This document shows positions 42,158-50,423 of a stretch of DNA of 64,000 nt, in pieces. This stretch comes from JB111 sp049856175 (lineage in GTDB: Bacteria; Actinomycetota; Actinomycetes; Actinomycetales; Actinomycetaceae): assembly GCF_049856175.1 (NCBI RefSeq), contig NZ_JBNDNA010000006.1:62001-126000 (forward strand), given 5' to 3'. A program made the position numbers and the translations under genes. Under the pieces are notes generated by a model. That model made no database searches and had not been told where the DNA came from. It worked only from the letters and a program-made list of their open reading frames with translations. Each line of letters starts with the position of its first letter. Position 1 is the first letter of the stretch.

Positions 42158-42598
42158 TCAGACTCCGCGGCCCTCGCCGCGCTGCTCCCACTTCTCCTGC
42201 TGGCGTTCCATGAAGCTCTTGCCGCTGGTCGTCCGCCCACCGCTGGGGCCCGTGCCGTTCCCGGAGCCCGGGCCACGACCACCGCGGCCGCCCCGTCCAC
42301 CGGGGCCCGCACCGGGCGATCCCTGGCCGGCGCGCGTGCCGGACCGCGCCGGCGACATGGCGAGGAGGACGCCGCCGACCATGGCGACGAAGCCGAGGAC
42401 GCCGAGCCAGATCCACCCGGTGGCGACGCCGCCGACGAGGCCGCCGATACCCGCCAGGGCGACGAGCGCGCCGAGCGCGACCCGGCGCAGGTCGGGGCCG
42501 GCAGGGTCGCCGAGCGTCTCCGCCAGACGCGGGTCGTCCGCGTGCAGCTGGGCTTCCATCTGGGCGAGCATGCGCTGCTCGTAGTCGGAGAGTGGCAT
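42158..42598 (-). CDS. DUF3040 family membrane protein
   Basis: A 146-aa protein with the DUF3040 start MPLSDYEQRMLAQMEAQLHA and DDPRLAETL. Two membrane helices lie at about 42-62 and 64-84. A Gly/Arg-rich cytosolic tail ends in KSFMERQQEKWEQR. The function is unknown; the gene is actinobacterial and often sits near the dcw cluster. It follows the DNA polymerase IV gene by 62 bp on the same strand. Confidence 0.88.
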   Translation of the reverse strand: MPLSDYEQRMLAQMEAQLHADDPRLAETLGDPAGPDLRRVALGALVALAGIGGLVGGVATGWIWLGVLGFVAMVGGVLLAMSPARSGTRAGQGSPGAGPGGRGGRGGRGPGSGNGTGPSGGRTTSGKSFMERQQEKWEQRGEGRGV

Positions 42599-42660
42599 CC
42601 TGCCCCCTTCCTCGGCACCGGTCGGATCTCGGCTCGCGTCCGGACGGATCGCGACTGCTC

Positions 42661-43965
42661 TCAGGATAGGTCCTGGCGGGTGTCCTCGTCACGCGGGGGG
42701 ACGCCGTCATGACCGGGCCGATCTCCCCCGTCGACCGCCCGACGCCTCAGCAGGGCAGCCGGAGCGAGGGCGGAGCGCCCGAACCGCTCGCGCACGGCGT
42801 CGAGCGCCTCCTCTGCGAGGGCCGCGCCCGGATCGTCGTCGAGCGCGAGCTGGAGGCCCTGACCTGCGGGTTCGAGCGTCTCGAGCCGCACGCCGAGCAG
42901 CCGCAGGCCCGCGCGCGGCACCTCCACCGTCCGCAGCAGGGCCCGCGCCGCGGCGGCGACGTCCCGCGCGAGCGACGTGGCGGCAGGCAGGCTCCTCGAG
43001 CGGGTGATCGTCGTGAAGTCGGTGAATCGCACCTTGATGCTCACGGTGCGCGCGAGCAGCCCGGCCGCGCGCAGCCGTGCCGCGGCGCCGTGCGACTGCT
43101 CGAGCAGCACCCGGTCGAGCTCGTCCAGGTCGCCGACGGGGTCGAAGAAGGTGTGCTCGCTGCCGATCGACTTCTCCCCCGCCCGTTCGGAGCGGACCTC
43201 CCGCGCGTCCGCGCCCATGGCGAGCGCATGCAGCCGCGCCCCCGCGGCCCTGCCCAGCGCCCGCTCGAGGTCGACCACCCGGGCGCGCGCGACGTCGCCG
43301 ACCGTGTCCCAGCCGTGCCGCCTCAGCACCTCGGCCGACTTCTCCCCCACGCCCCACAGCGCGCCCACCGGTAACGGGTGGAGGAACTCGAGGGTGGCGT
43401 CGGCGGGGACGAGCAGCAGCCCGTCCGGCTTCGCGGCGCCCGAGGCGATCTTGGCCACGTGCTTGGTGCTCGCGACGCCCACGGATGCCGCGAGACCGGT
43501 CGCCTCGCGCACCCGGGCCCGCACGTGGGCGCCGATGGTCAGGGGCGGGCCGAGCCTGCGGACGGCCCCGCGGACGTCGAGGAAGGCCTCGTCGACGCTC
43601 AGCTGCTCGACGCGGTCGGTGACCGTGGCCAGCACCCCCATGACGGTGCGCGAGATCTCCCGGTACCGGGAGTGCCTACCGGGCAGGAGGACCGCCTGCG
43701 GGCACAGCGCCCGGGCCTGCGCGACCGGCATCGCGGAGCGCACGCCGTAGGCGCGGGCCTCGTAGGTGGCGGCCGAGACGACGCCGCGCTCGGGCCCGCC
43801 GACGATGACGGGACGACCGGCCAGGGAGGGGTCGTCCAGCACCTCGACGGCGGCGAAGAACGCGTCCATGTCGACGTGCAGGACGAAGGCCCCGGTGTCG
43901 TCGGTCCCGAACGGCGTGGGTCCGCGCCGGGGCGTCCCGCTGGCGCGGACGGGCTTGCGGCTCAC
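42661..43965 (-). CDS. dinB: DNA polymerase IV (Y-family)
   Basis: Translesion polymerase of 434 aa. The palm motif is VLHVDMDAFFAAVEVLDDPS, followed by RPVIVGGPERGVVSAATYEA, the second acidic motif VEQLSVDEAFLDVRGA, the helix-hairpin-helix region around LWGVGEKSAEVLRRHG, and the little-finger domain with VSIKVRFTDFTTITRSRSL. The C-terminus is a basic tail; no clamp-binding motif was looked for beyond this. GTG 43965 has TAGCGT 6 nt upstream. No SOS box was seen at this promoter. Confidence 0.95.
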   Translation of the reverse strand: MSRKPVRASGTPRRGPTPFGTDDTGAFVLHVDMDAFFAAVEVLDDPSLAGRPVIVGGPERGVVSAATYEARAYGVRSAMPVAQARALCPQAVLLPGRHSRYREISRTVMGVLATVTDRVEQLSVDEAFLDVRGAVRRLGPPLTIGAHVRARVREATGLAASVGVASTKHVAKIASGAAKPDGLLLVPADATLEFLHPLPVGALWGVGEKSAEVLRRHGWDTVGDVARARVVDLERALGRAAGARLHALAMGADAREVRSERAGEKSIGSEHTFFDPVGDLDELDRVLLEQSHGAAARLRAAGLLARTVSIKVRFTDFTTITRSRSLPAATSLARDVAAAARALLRTVEVPRAGLRLLGVRLETLEPAGQGLQLALDDDPGAALAEEALDAVRERFGRSALAPAALLRRRAVDGGDRPGHDGVPPRDEDTRQDLS

Positions 43966-43971
43966 GCCTCG

Positions 43972-43981
43972 ACGCTAGCGT
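43972..43981. promoter_or_regulatory. palindromic bidirectional -10 element ACGCTAGCGT
   Basis: The 10-bp perfect palindrome contains TAGCGT on both strands. Each copy lies exactly 6 nt before a GTG start: 43965 on the minus strand (polymerase IV) and 43988 on the plus strand (spermidine-synthase-like). Both genes thus appear leaderless and share one -10 region. Confidence 0.7.
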
Positions 43982-43987
43982 GAGCCT

Positions 43988-44830
43988 GTGACACCGCGAC
44001 GCCGGACCGATCTCGCCCGCTGGCCGGAGCACCCCGTACCCACCACGTTCTCGGTGGCCGAGGTGGTACCCGAGCCGGGCGCTCCGCACCGGGTGATGCT
44101 CCTGCTCGGCGGGTCGGAGTCCTCGTTCCTCGACCTCGAGGACCCGGCGTACCTGGAGTTCGAGTACATGCAGCACGTGCGCGCCGTCGTCGACGTCGCG
44201 CTGCCCCGCGACCGGGCCGACCGGCCGGGTCGCTTCGTCCACCTCGGCGGGGCGGCCTGCGCGCTGCCGCGCGCCCTGCTCGCGGACCGGCCGCGCTCGC
44301 GGCACCTCGCCGTCGAGCTGGACACCGAGCTCGCCCGGCTCGTCCGGGCGTGGTTCGACCTGCCCCGCTCCCCCATGCTCCGCATCCGCAACGCGGAGGC
44401 GCGCGCGTCGGTCGAGCACCTGCACCCGGGTTCCGCGGACGTGCTCGTCCGCGACGTCTTCGTCGACGCCGAGGTGCCCGAGCACGTGCGGACCGTGGAG
44501 TTCGTCCGGGCCGCGGACACCGCGCTCGCGCCGGACGGCGTGTACGTCCTCAACCTCACCGACTCCCCCGGGCTGCGCCGGGTCCGCGAGGAGCTCGCGG
44601 CGCTGGGCCAGGTGTTCCCCGAGGCCCTGGCCGTCGCGGACCCCGCGGTGTGGAAAGGCCGCCGCTACGGCAACGTCGTCCTCGTCGCCTCCCACCACCG
44701 GCTGGACGCGGCCGCGATCGACCGGGGCCTGCGCCGGCTGCCGTTCCCTGCGGGCGTCGTCACGGGCGGCGAGCTCGCCCGGATGCGAGCGACGACGCCG
44801 CCCCCCTACGACCCGCCCGCCATCGCCTGA
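43988..44830 (+). CDS. spermidine synthase-like protein
   Basis: A 280-aa Rossmann-fold protein of the spermidine-synthase-like group common in Actinobacteria. It has LEFEYMQHVRAVVDVAL, the nucleotide-binding FVHLGGAACALPRALLA, HLAVELDTELARLVRAWFDL with the ribose-binding Glu/Asp, and DVLVRDVFVDAEVPEHVRTV. The aminopropyltransferase active-site motif DxxDP is not clear, so methyltransferase or binding roles are possible. It diverges from the polymerase IV gene. Confidence 0.82.
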   Translation: MTPRRRTDLARWPEHPVPTTFSVAEVVPEPGAPHRVMLLLGGSESSFLDLEDPAYLEFEYMQHVRAVVDVALPRDRADRPGRFVHLGGAACALPRALLADRPRSRHLAVELDTELARLVRAWFDLPRSPMLRIRNAEARASVEHLHPGSADVLVRDVFVDAEVPEHVRTVEFVRAADTALAPDGVYVLNLTDSPGLRRVREELAALGQVFPEALAVADPAVWKGRRYGNVVLVASHHRLDAAAIDRGLRRLPFPAGVVTGGELARMRATTPPPYDPPAIA

Positions 44831-44913
44831 GCCGGCACGGCGACGCCCGGCACGTCCGGCCCCGACCACGCCCGCCGGTGCGTCCGGCGCGCACCCGGGC
44901 CGGGCACGGCGAC

Positions 44914-44942
44914 GGGGCCCGCACCCAGAAGGTGCGGGCCCC
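44914..44942. terminator. bidirectional terminator between spermidine-synthase-like gene and csp
   Basis: Perfect 12-bp stem (GGGGCCCGCACC and GGTGCGGGCCCC) with a 5-nt loop lies between two convergent stops, 27 bp beyond the csp stop. It can serve both genes. Confidence 0.8.
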
Positions 44943-44969
44943 GCGAAGAGTATGGGTCGAGCGCTCGGG

Positions 44970-45176
44970 TCAGAGCGGGACGACGTTCTCCGCCTGCGGG
45001 CCCTTCGGGCCCTGGGTGATCTCGAACTCGACGCGCTGGGCGTCCTCGAGCGACTTGTAGCCGTCGGCCTGGATGGCCGAGAAGTGAACGAAGACGTCAG
45101 GCGCGTTGCCACCGTCCTGCTCGATGAAGCCGTAGCCCTTCTCGGAGTTGAACCACTTGACGGTTCCCTGTGCCAT
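44970..45176 (-). CDS. cold-shock protein, CspA family
   Basis: A 68-aa single OB-fold protein that binds single-stranded RNA and DNA. It begins MAQGTVKWFNSEKGYGFIEQ, has RNP1 KGYGFI and RNP2 VFVHFSAI, and ends in ENVVPL. An AAGGAC site precedes the ATG. About 150 nt upstream a TAGGCC-type hexamer (near 45325) could be the promoter, which would give a long leader as in many csp genes. Confidence 0.97.
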   Translation of the reverse strand: MAQGTVKWFNSEKGYGFIEQDGGNAPDVFVHFSAIQADGYKSLEDAQRVEFEITQGPKGPQAENVVPL

Positions 45177-45332
45177 GTAACTGTTGTCCTTCCGGGACGT
45201 CGGGGCCCGACCCTGTGCCGGTCCCCACTTGCCGCACTGAATTCGTCCCACGTCCTTGCCGGAGCCGTGCCCCCCGACGGTCCTACCGACGACGGTCACA
45301 ACAGGGAAACGCAGATGCAACAGGCCTAGCAT
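45177..45332 (-). promoter_or_regulatory. probable csp leader and promoter region
   Basis: Non-coding stretch upstream of csp. On the minus strand GCATGCTAGGCC near 45322-45333 is the only promoter-like text, and no clear -35 accompanies it. The leader would be about 140 nt, as expected for a temperature-responsive csp mRNA. Confidence 0.35.
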
Positions 45333-45405
45333 GCCACGCCGGAGCCGTTCGTGCGCGATTCTGGTGGAGAGATCCGCACGAGGCCCCTGCCGGGCGGCGC
45401 GGCGG

Positions 45406-46707
45406 TCAGCCGCGGCGCGGTGCGGACTCGGAACCGGGTCCCAGCCGCCGGGTCGCGAGCAGCAGGCCGGTGAGGCCGACGAGGACGACCGCGGCCTGGG
45501 AGGCCATCGCCACGCGGAACGCCTCCGGCCCCGGCGAGGAACCCCCGACGACGTCGAGCACCACGCCGACGAGCAGCACCGCGAGCAGGGTCGCGACGAA
45601 GCCGCCGCTGTTCGCCAGGCCCGTGGCCGTGCCGAGCCGGGAGCGGGGCACGTGCGCGCGCACGACGTCGAACGACACGTTGCTCGCCGCTCCGCCGAGG
45701 CTGAGGATCATCATGAGCACGGCGAGCAGCCACGCCGGGACGGGCGGCGGCACGAGGAGGACCACCGTCCAGGTCGTCACGGCGAGCATCGACCCCGTGA
45801 CGACGAGGCGCAGGCGGAGGCGGGGGAAGCGGGCGGACAGCGTGCCGACGAGGAGCGCCGACAGCGCCATGGCCACCACCCCGAGGACGAGCACGGTCGA
45901 CGCCGTCGCCGCGCTGTGCCCGTTGCCGGCGCGCATGTACGGCACGCCCCACATGAGCGCGAACGTGGAGACGAAGAACATCGTCGACCAGTGCGCGAAC
46001 AGGCCCGCCCACACGCCGGGTTCGCGGGCGACCTCGCGCAGGGCGTGCCGCACGCCCGTGCGTCCGGCGGGCGGCGCCGCGGGGGCCGTCCGGGCCCGGC
46101 CGGGCGACCCGGGATCCGCGGCGGGCCGGTCGCGGACGACCACGAGCACGGCGATCGCGACGAGCACCCCGGTCGCGGCTAGCGAGAGGTGGGCCACGCT
46201 CCAGCCGCTCACGCGCAGCACCGCGTAGAACGGCACGGCGGAGACGACCTGGCCGAGCTGCCCGAGCGCCCCGGTCGCCTGGTTGACGAGCGGCACGTGG
46301 CGCATCGCGAACCACTCCGGCACGAGCCGCAGGACGGAGATGAAGGCCGTGGCGTCGCCCAGCCCGACGGCGACGCGCGCCGCGAGCGTGAGCGGCAGCA
46401 CCGTGGACAGGGCCATGACCGTCTGCGCCGCCGCGAGCAGCAGGGCGCCCGCGACGAGGACGCGGCGCGGGCCCCACCGGTCGATGGCCAGGCCCACGGG
46501 GATCTGCGCGGCGGCGTAGGTGCCGACCTGGAGGACGACGAACGTCGACAGGATCGCGGGGCCGACGTCGAACCGCTCGAGCGCGGCCAGGGAGGCGACC
46601 CCGAACGAGCTGCGGCCCGCGATGGCGAGGATGTAGCACAGCACGGCGACGCCCCACACCGTCAGTGCGGTGCGGGGCGACGCGGGAGGGGTCAGCCGGG
46701 CCATCAT
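45406..46707 (-). CDS. MFS transporter
   Basis: Major facilitator of 433 aa with about twelve hydrophobic helices. The loop after helix 2 reads GLAIDRWGPRRVLVAGALLL, the MFS motif A (GxxxDRxGrR). The middle cytosolic loop carries RDRPAADPGSPGRARTAP. The substrate cannot be inferred. I choose ATG 46707 (MMARLTPP) over the in-frame ATG near 46812, whose leader is Arg-rich and overlaps the PAC2 gene. It follows the PAC2 gene by 43 bp. Confidence 0.88.
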   Translation of the reverse strand: MMARLTPPASPRTALTVWGVAVLCYILAIAGRSSFGVASLAALERFDVGPAILSTFVVLQVGTYAAAQIPVGLAIDRWGPRRVLVAGALLLAAAQTVMALSTVLPLTLAARVAVGLGDATAFISVLRLVPEWFAMRHVPLVNQATGALGQLGQVVSAVPFYAVLRVSGWSVAHLSLAATGVLVAIAVLVVVRDRPAADPGSPGRARTAPAAPPAGRTGVRHALREVAREPGVWAGLFAHWSTMFFVSTFALMWGVPYMRAGNGHSAATASTVLVLGVVAMALSALLVGTLSARFPRLRLRLVVTGSMLAVTTWTVVLLVPPPVPAWLLAVLMMILSLGGAASNVSFDVVRAHVPRSRLGTATGLANSGGFVATLLAVLLVGVVLDVVGGSSPGPEAFRVAMASQAAVVLVGLTGLLLATRRLGPGSESAPRRG

Positions 46708-46750
46708 CGGCCCCGTCCCCGCTGCTCTGCGGCTCCCGGTACGGTCCGGG

Positions 46751-47848
46751 TCACGCCTCCTCGGCGGGGTCGTCGTCCGAAGGCTCGTCGCCCGCCGGAC
46801 CGTCGGAGACACGGCCGTCGGACGCCGGGTCGCCGGCCGCCGGGTCCTCGCCCGCCGGCCCGTCGCCCGCGCCGTCGTCGGCCCGCCCGGTCGCCCGGGC
46901 CTCGCCGCTGCCGATCTCGGGGACGCCCTGGTCGCGCCAGCCCTCGAGCGGGGGGCCGCTGGCGAGGAAGGCCTCGAGCTCGGCGCCGATCTCGTCGGCC
47001 GTGGGCAGCTCGGCGGCGGGCTCCTCGGTCGTCGTGCGCGCGACGGGGCTGCGGTCGTAGCGCTCCTCCAGGGCCCGCACGACCTGCGCGATCTCGGGGT
47101 TGGCCTCGACCTGGGAGTCGATCTGGGCGAGCACCTGGGCGGTGAGGGACTCCAGGTCGCCGACCGGGAGGGACATGCCGCTGGCTGTCGACAGCGTGCG
47201 CAGCAGGCTGGCCGAGGCCACGGGGTACTCCGAGCCGGACAGGTAGTGCGGCACGTGCACGGCCAGGCCCAGGACGTTCATGCCCTGCTGGGACAGGCGC
47301 AGGTCGAGGAGGGCCTCGGCGGAGCCGGGAGCCTGGAACTCCCCGACGAACAGGTTGGGGCCGGGCTCGAGCCGGCCGCCGGCGTCGCGGTCGGTGCCGT
47401 GCGTCGTGATCGCGGCGGGCCTGGTGTGCGGGACGCCGGCGGGCACGCCCTGCAGCCCGACGACGAGCTCGACGCCGTGCTCACGGACGATGCCGGCGAC
47501 GGCGCGCGCGAAGCTCTCCCACGCGTGGTCCGGCTCGTGGCCGTGCAGCACGAGCAACGCCCGGCCCTCGTGGTCCCGCACGGCGTCGACGGCGAGCACG
47601 GGCTCGTCGTAGTCCACCCAGCGTCCGTCGGCGAAGGTCATCGCCGGGCGGCGCGAGCGCAGGTCGAGCAGCTGCTCGGTGTCGAAGGTCGCCACGCGCT
47701 CGACCGGCATGCTGGACAGGAGCTGCCGCACGGCGAGCTCCCCGGCGCTGCCGGCGTCCATGCCGCCCTGGAGGGCGTGCACGAGCACCGGGACCTCGCC
47801 GACATGATCGGCCGCGGGCCCGCTGGTGTAGAGGGTCTCGTCGCTCAT
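46751..47848 (-). CDS. PAC2 family protein
   Basis: The 365-aa protein matches the PAC2 family (related to proteasome assembly chaperone 2) through VLVHALQGGMDAGSAGELAV, VATFDTEQLLDLRSRRPAMT, LLVLHGHEPDHAWESFA and LAVHVPHYLSGSEYPVASAS. PAC2 members occur throughout Actinobacteria; their role is unclear. The last 80 residues are an acidic Ala/Gly/Asp/Pro tail. GGAAGGTGG precedes the ATG. It diverges from helD across about 185 bp. Confidence 0.88.
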   Translation of the reverse strand: MSDETLYTSGPAADHVGEVPVLVHALQGGMDAGSAGELAVRQLLSSMPVERVATFDTEQLLDLRSRRPAMTFADGRWVDYDEPVLAVDAVRDHEGRALLVLHGHEPDHAWESFARAVAGIVREHGVELVVGLQGVPAGVPHTRPAAITTHGTDRDAGGRLEPGPNLFVGEFQAPGSAEALLDLRLSQQGMNVLGLAVHVPHYLSGSEYPVASASLLRTLSTASGMSLPVGDLESLTAQVLAQIDSQVEANPEIAQVVRALEERYDRSPVARTTTEEPAAELPTADEIGAELEAFLASGPPLEGWRDQGVPEIGSGEARATGRADDGAGDGPAGEDPAAGDPASDGRVSDGPAGDEPSDDDPAEEA

Positions 47849-47876
47849 CGCGCCACCTTCCTGTCGATCGTCTCTG

Positions 47877-47892
47877 CCGGCGTCAACGCCGG
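47877..47892. promoter_or_regulatory. palindrome between PAC2 and helD genes
   Basis: CCGGCGTCAACGCCGG, 7-bp arms around a 2-bp centre, lies 29 bp upstream of the PAC2 ATG in the divergent region. It could be an operator; no regulator is suggested by context. Confidence 0.35.
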
Positions 47893-48034
47893 TCCATCCT
47901 GCGTCATTCCCCGACCGGGAGCGGGACGTGCCACACCGCGTCCGGGGCGGACGGGGGTGCGGCGACCCGCGCGCGTGCACCACAATGGACGGTCGCGCGT
48001 GCCGACCCCGGGGCCGCGCTCTGGAGGAGGTCCG

Positions 48035-50332
48035 ATGGCGCTGGACGAGCCGCGTGCCGACGTCGAGGCGGACGGGCCGGCCCACGAGGCGGCGTCGAGC
48101 GACGAGCTGCCGCGCGAGCAGGCTCGCGTGGACACCGTCTACGCCCGCCTGGACGAGCTGCGCGCCCAGTACCGTGAGCGCCTCGCGGACGTCCGGCGGG
48201 GCGGGTCGGTCGGGACGCACCAGATGCGCTCCGAGCGGGACGCGTTCGCCGCCCACTACTCGCAGGCCGTCGCCCGCCTGGACCAGGTCGAGGAGCGCCT
48301 CGTCTTCGGTCGGCTCGACCTGCGCGAGGGGCCGCCCCGGTACGTCGGGCGGATCGGCATCCAGGACAGCACCCGCAGCCAGCTGCTGCTCGACTGGCGC
48401 GCACCGTCGGCCCGGCCCTTCTACCAGGCCACCGCCGTGCACCCCGAGGGCGCCGTACGCCGCCGGCACCTGCTCACGCGCCGGCGCCGGGTGGTCGGCG
48501 TCGAGGACGAGCTGCTCGACGCCGAGCACCTGCCCGAGGACCTGCGGCTCGAGCTGCGCGGCGAGGGCGCCCTGTTCGCCGCGATGAACGCCGCCCGCAC
48601 CGGGCGGATGAGCGACATCGTGGCGACCATCCAGGCCGAGCAGGACGAGGTCGTCCGTTCCCCGCTCGACGGGGTGCTCGTGGTCCAGGGCGGCCCGGGC
48701 ACCGGCAAGACCGCGGTCGCGCTGCACCGCATCGCCTACCTGCTCTACGCCCACCGGGAACGGCTCGCCCGTTCCGGCGTGCTGCTCGTCGGTCCCTCCG
48801 ACGTGTTCCTCACGTACGTCGAGCGCGTGCTGCCCTCGCTCGGCGAGACCGACGTCGTCGCCACGACGATCGCCGATCTCCTCCCGGGCGTGCGGGCCCG
48901 GGGCACCGAGACGCCCCGCGCCGCGCGGATCAAGGGCAGGACCATGATGGTCGACGTCGTGGGCCGTCTGGTGCGGCAGTTCCAGCGCGTGCCGCCCGAG
49001 GCCCGGCTCCTCGACGTCGAGGGCTCGACGATCCGCCTGGAGCCTGCCGACGTCCGGGCCGCGATCGGGCGCGCCCGCCGCGCCCACCGCACGCACAACG
49101 CCGGGCGCGAGACGTTCGTCCGGTCGCTGCTGCCGGTCCTCACCGACCGGTACGCGGCGGTGCGCGGCATCGACGACCCCGAGGAGCGCGCCGCGCTCAT
49201 GGAGGACGTGCGCTCGTCGCGCGACGTGCGGGTCGCGCTCAACCTGTGCTGGATGCCGCGCACCGCCGCCGAGCTGCTGGACCGCCTCCTGTCCGGGCCC
49301 GAGCTGCTCGCGGCGTGCGCGCCCGAGCTGGACGAGGCCGAGCGGCGCGCGCTGCTGCGCCCGCGCGGATCGGCGCCCACGGAGGCCGACGTCCCCCTCC
49401 TCGACGAGCTCGCAGAGCTCCTCGGCCCCCACGAGGAGGCCGAGGACCGGGCGGCACGTGCCCGGGCCACGGCCGAGCGGGCGCAGGCCGTCGAGCTGGC
49501 GCGCGAGGCGATCGAGTCCCAGGACCTGGGCGACGGCATCGTCAGCGCCGAGATGCTGGCGGACCGGTTCGCCGCCGGCGGCCCGTCGCTGACGACCGCC
49601 GAGCGGGCGGTGGCCGACCGCTCGTGGACGTACGGGCACGTCGTCGTCGACGAGGCGCAGGAGCTGAGCCCGATGGCCTGGCGGATGCTCGCCCGCCGGG
49701 TCCCGGTGCGGTCGATGACCGTGGTCGGGGACCTCGACCAGCGCCGAGGCACCGAGCGCCCGGCGAGCTGGGCGAGCCTCCTCGGCGAGGCCGCCGGGCC
49801 GTCCCTGCGCGAGTCCGTCCTCACCGTCTCCTACCGCACGCCCGCCACCGTCCTGGACGCGGCCACGCGGATGCTCGCCCGCGCGGGTACGCCGCCCGCC
49901 CATCCGGTCACCGCGGCGCGCGACCTGCCCGGCGCTCTGGTCACGCGCAGGGTGGACGCGGACGGGCTCGTCGCCGGCGTGCTGGACGAGGCCGCCCGCG
50001 CGCTCACCGCTCTAGCCGGCACGGACGACGACGCCGGTCGCGTGGCGATCGTCGCTCCGCCTTCCGTGGTCGACGACGTCCGCGCCGCCGCACCGGACCG
50101 GGCGGGCACGGCCGAGGCGCTGCGCGGCCCGGACCTGCTCGGCGCACGCCTGGTGATCACCGACCCGGCGGGCGCCAAGGGCCTGGAGTTCGACGTCGTC
50201 GTGCTCCTCGAGCCGGCCGCCATGACCGAGGACGGGACCGGTGACCTCTACGTGGCGATGACCCGCCCGACCCGCCGGCTCGTCGTCGTCCACCACCGCG
50301 AGCTCCCCGCGGGCGTCCTGCCCGCCGACTGA
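48035..50332 (+). CDS. HelD-like RNA polymerase-associated ATPase
   Basis: A 765-aa superfamily 1 ATPase of the HelD type, which removes stalled RNA polymerase from DNA; actinobacterial HelR also protects against rifamycins. An N-terminal coiled coil (about 25-92) would enter the secondary channel. Walker A is VVQGGPGTGKTAVALHR (219-226), then LLVGPSDVFLTYVERVLPSL, Walker B VVVDEAQELSPMAWRML, GDLDQRRG, and the C-terminal EFDVVVLLEPA and YVAMTRPTRRLVVVHH. GGAGGAGG precedes the ATG. No rifamycin-associated promoter element was recognised upstream. Confidence 0.92.
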   Translation: MALDEPRADVEADGPAHEAASSDELPREQARVDTVYARLDELRAQYRERLADVRRGGSVGTHQMRSERDAFAAHYSQAVARLDQVEERLVFGRLDLREGPPRYVGRIGIQDSTRSQLLLDWRAPSARPFYQATAVHPEGAVRRRHLLTRRRRVVGVEDELLDAEHLPEDLRLELRGEGALFAAMNAARTGRMSDIVATIQAEQDEVVRSPLDGVLVVQGGPGTGKTAVALHRIAYLLYAHRERLARSGVLLVGPSDVFLTYVERVLPSLGETDVVATTIADLLPGVRARGTETPRAARIKGRTMMVDVVGRLVRQFQRVPPEARLLDVEGSTIRLEPADVRAAIGRARRAHRTHNAGRETFVRSLLPVLTDRYAAVRGIDDPEERAALMEDVRSSRDVRVALNLCWMPRTAAELLDRLLSGPELLAACAPELDEAERRALLRPRGSAPTEADVPLLDELAELLGPHEEAEDRAARARATAERAQAVELAREAIESQDLGDGIVSAEMLADRFAAGGPSLTTAERAVADRSWTYGHVVVDEAQELSPMAWRMLARRVPVRSMTVVGDLDQRRGTERPASWASLLGEAAGPSLRESVLTVSYRTPATVLDAATRMLARAGTPPAHPVTAARDLPGALVTRRVDADGLVAGVLDEAARALTALAGTDDDAGRVAIVAPPSVVDDVRAAAPDRAGTAEALRGPDLLGARLVITDPAGAKGLEFDVVVLLEPAAMTEDGTGDLYVAMTRPTRRLVVVHHRELPAGVLPAD

Positions 50333-50352
50333 GCCGCCGCGTCGCGGCTCAC

Positions 50353-50372
50353 GGTCGCGGCGGGCCGCGACC
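50353..50372 (+). terminator. hairpin downstream of helD
   Basis: Perfect 8-bp stem (GGTCGCGG and CCGCGACC) with a 4-nt loop starts 21 nt after the helD stop, ahead of the serA promoter. Confidence 0.55.
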
Positions 50373-50388
50373 GAGCGGTGGAACGCGT

Positions 50389-50417
50389 TTGCCACTCCCC
50401 CGCGCCGGGGCGACGAT
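50389..50417 (+). promoter_or_regulatory. serA promoter, leaderless
   Basis: TTGCCA (50389-50394) and GACGAT (50412-50417) are separated by 17 bp, and GTG 50424 lies 6 nt after the -10. Spacing and hexamers fit a housekeeping sigma factor promoter. Confidence 0.6.
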
Positions 50418-50423
50418 GTGCCG

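Noticed and set aside
41965..42213. Small plus-strand gene through the 12-bp repeat
   Set aside because: Its product is a GSEVGSDV repeat followed by unrelated text that runs into the DUF3040 gene on the opposite strand; no ribosome binding site.
43966..43990. SOS box at the polymerase IV promoter
   Set aside because: No TCGAAC-N4-GTTCGA-like sequence is present; the only symmetry is the TAGCGT palindrome.
47849..48034. Rifamycin-associated element upstream of helD
   Set aside because: I looked for the described GC-rich inverted repeat and found only an unrelated palindrome nearer the PAC2 gene.
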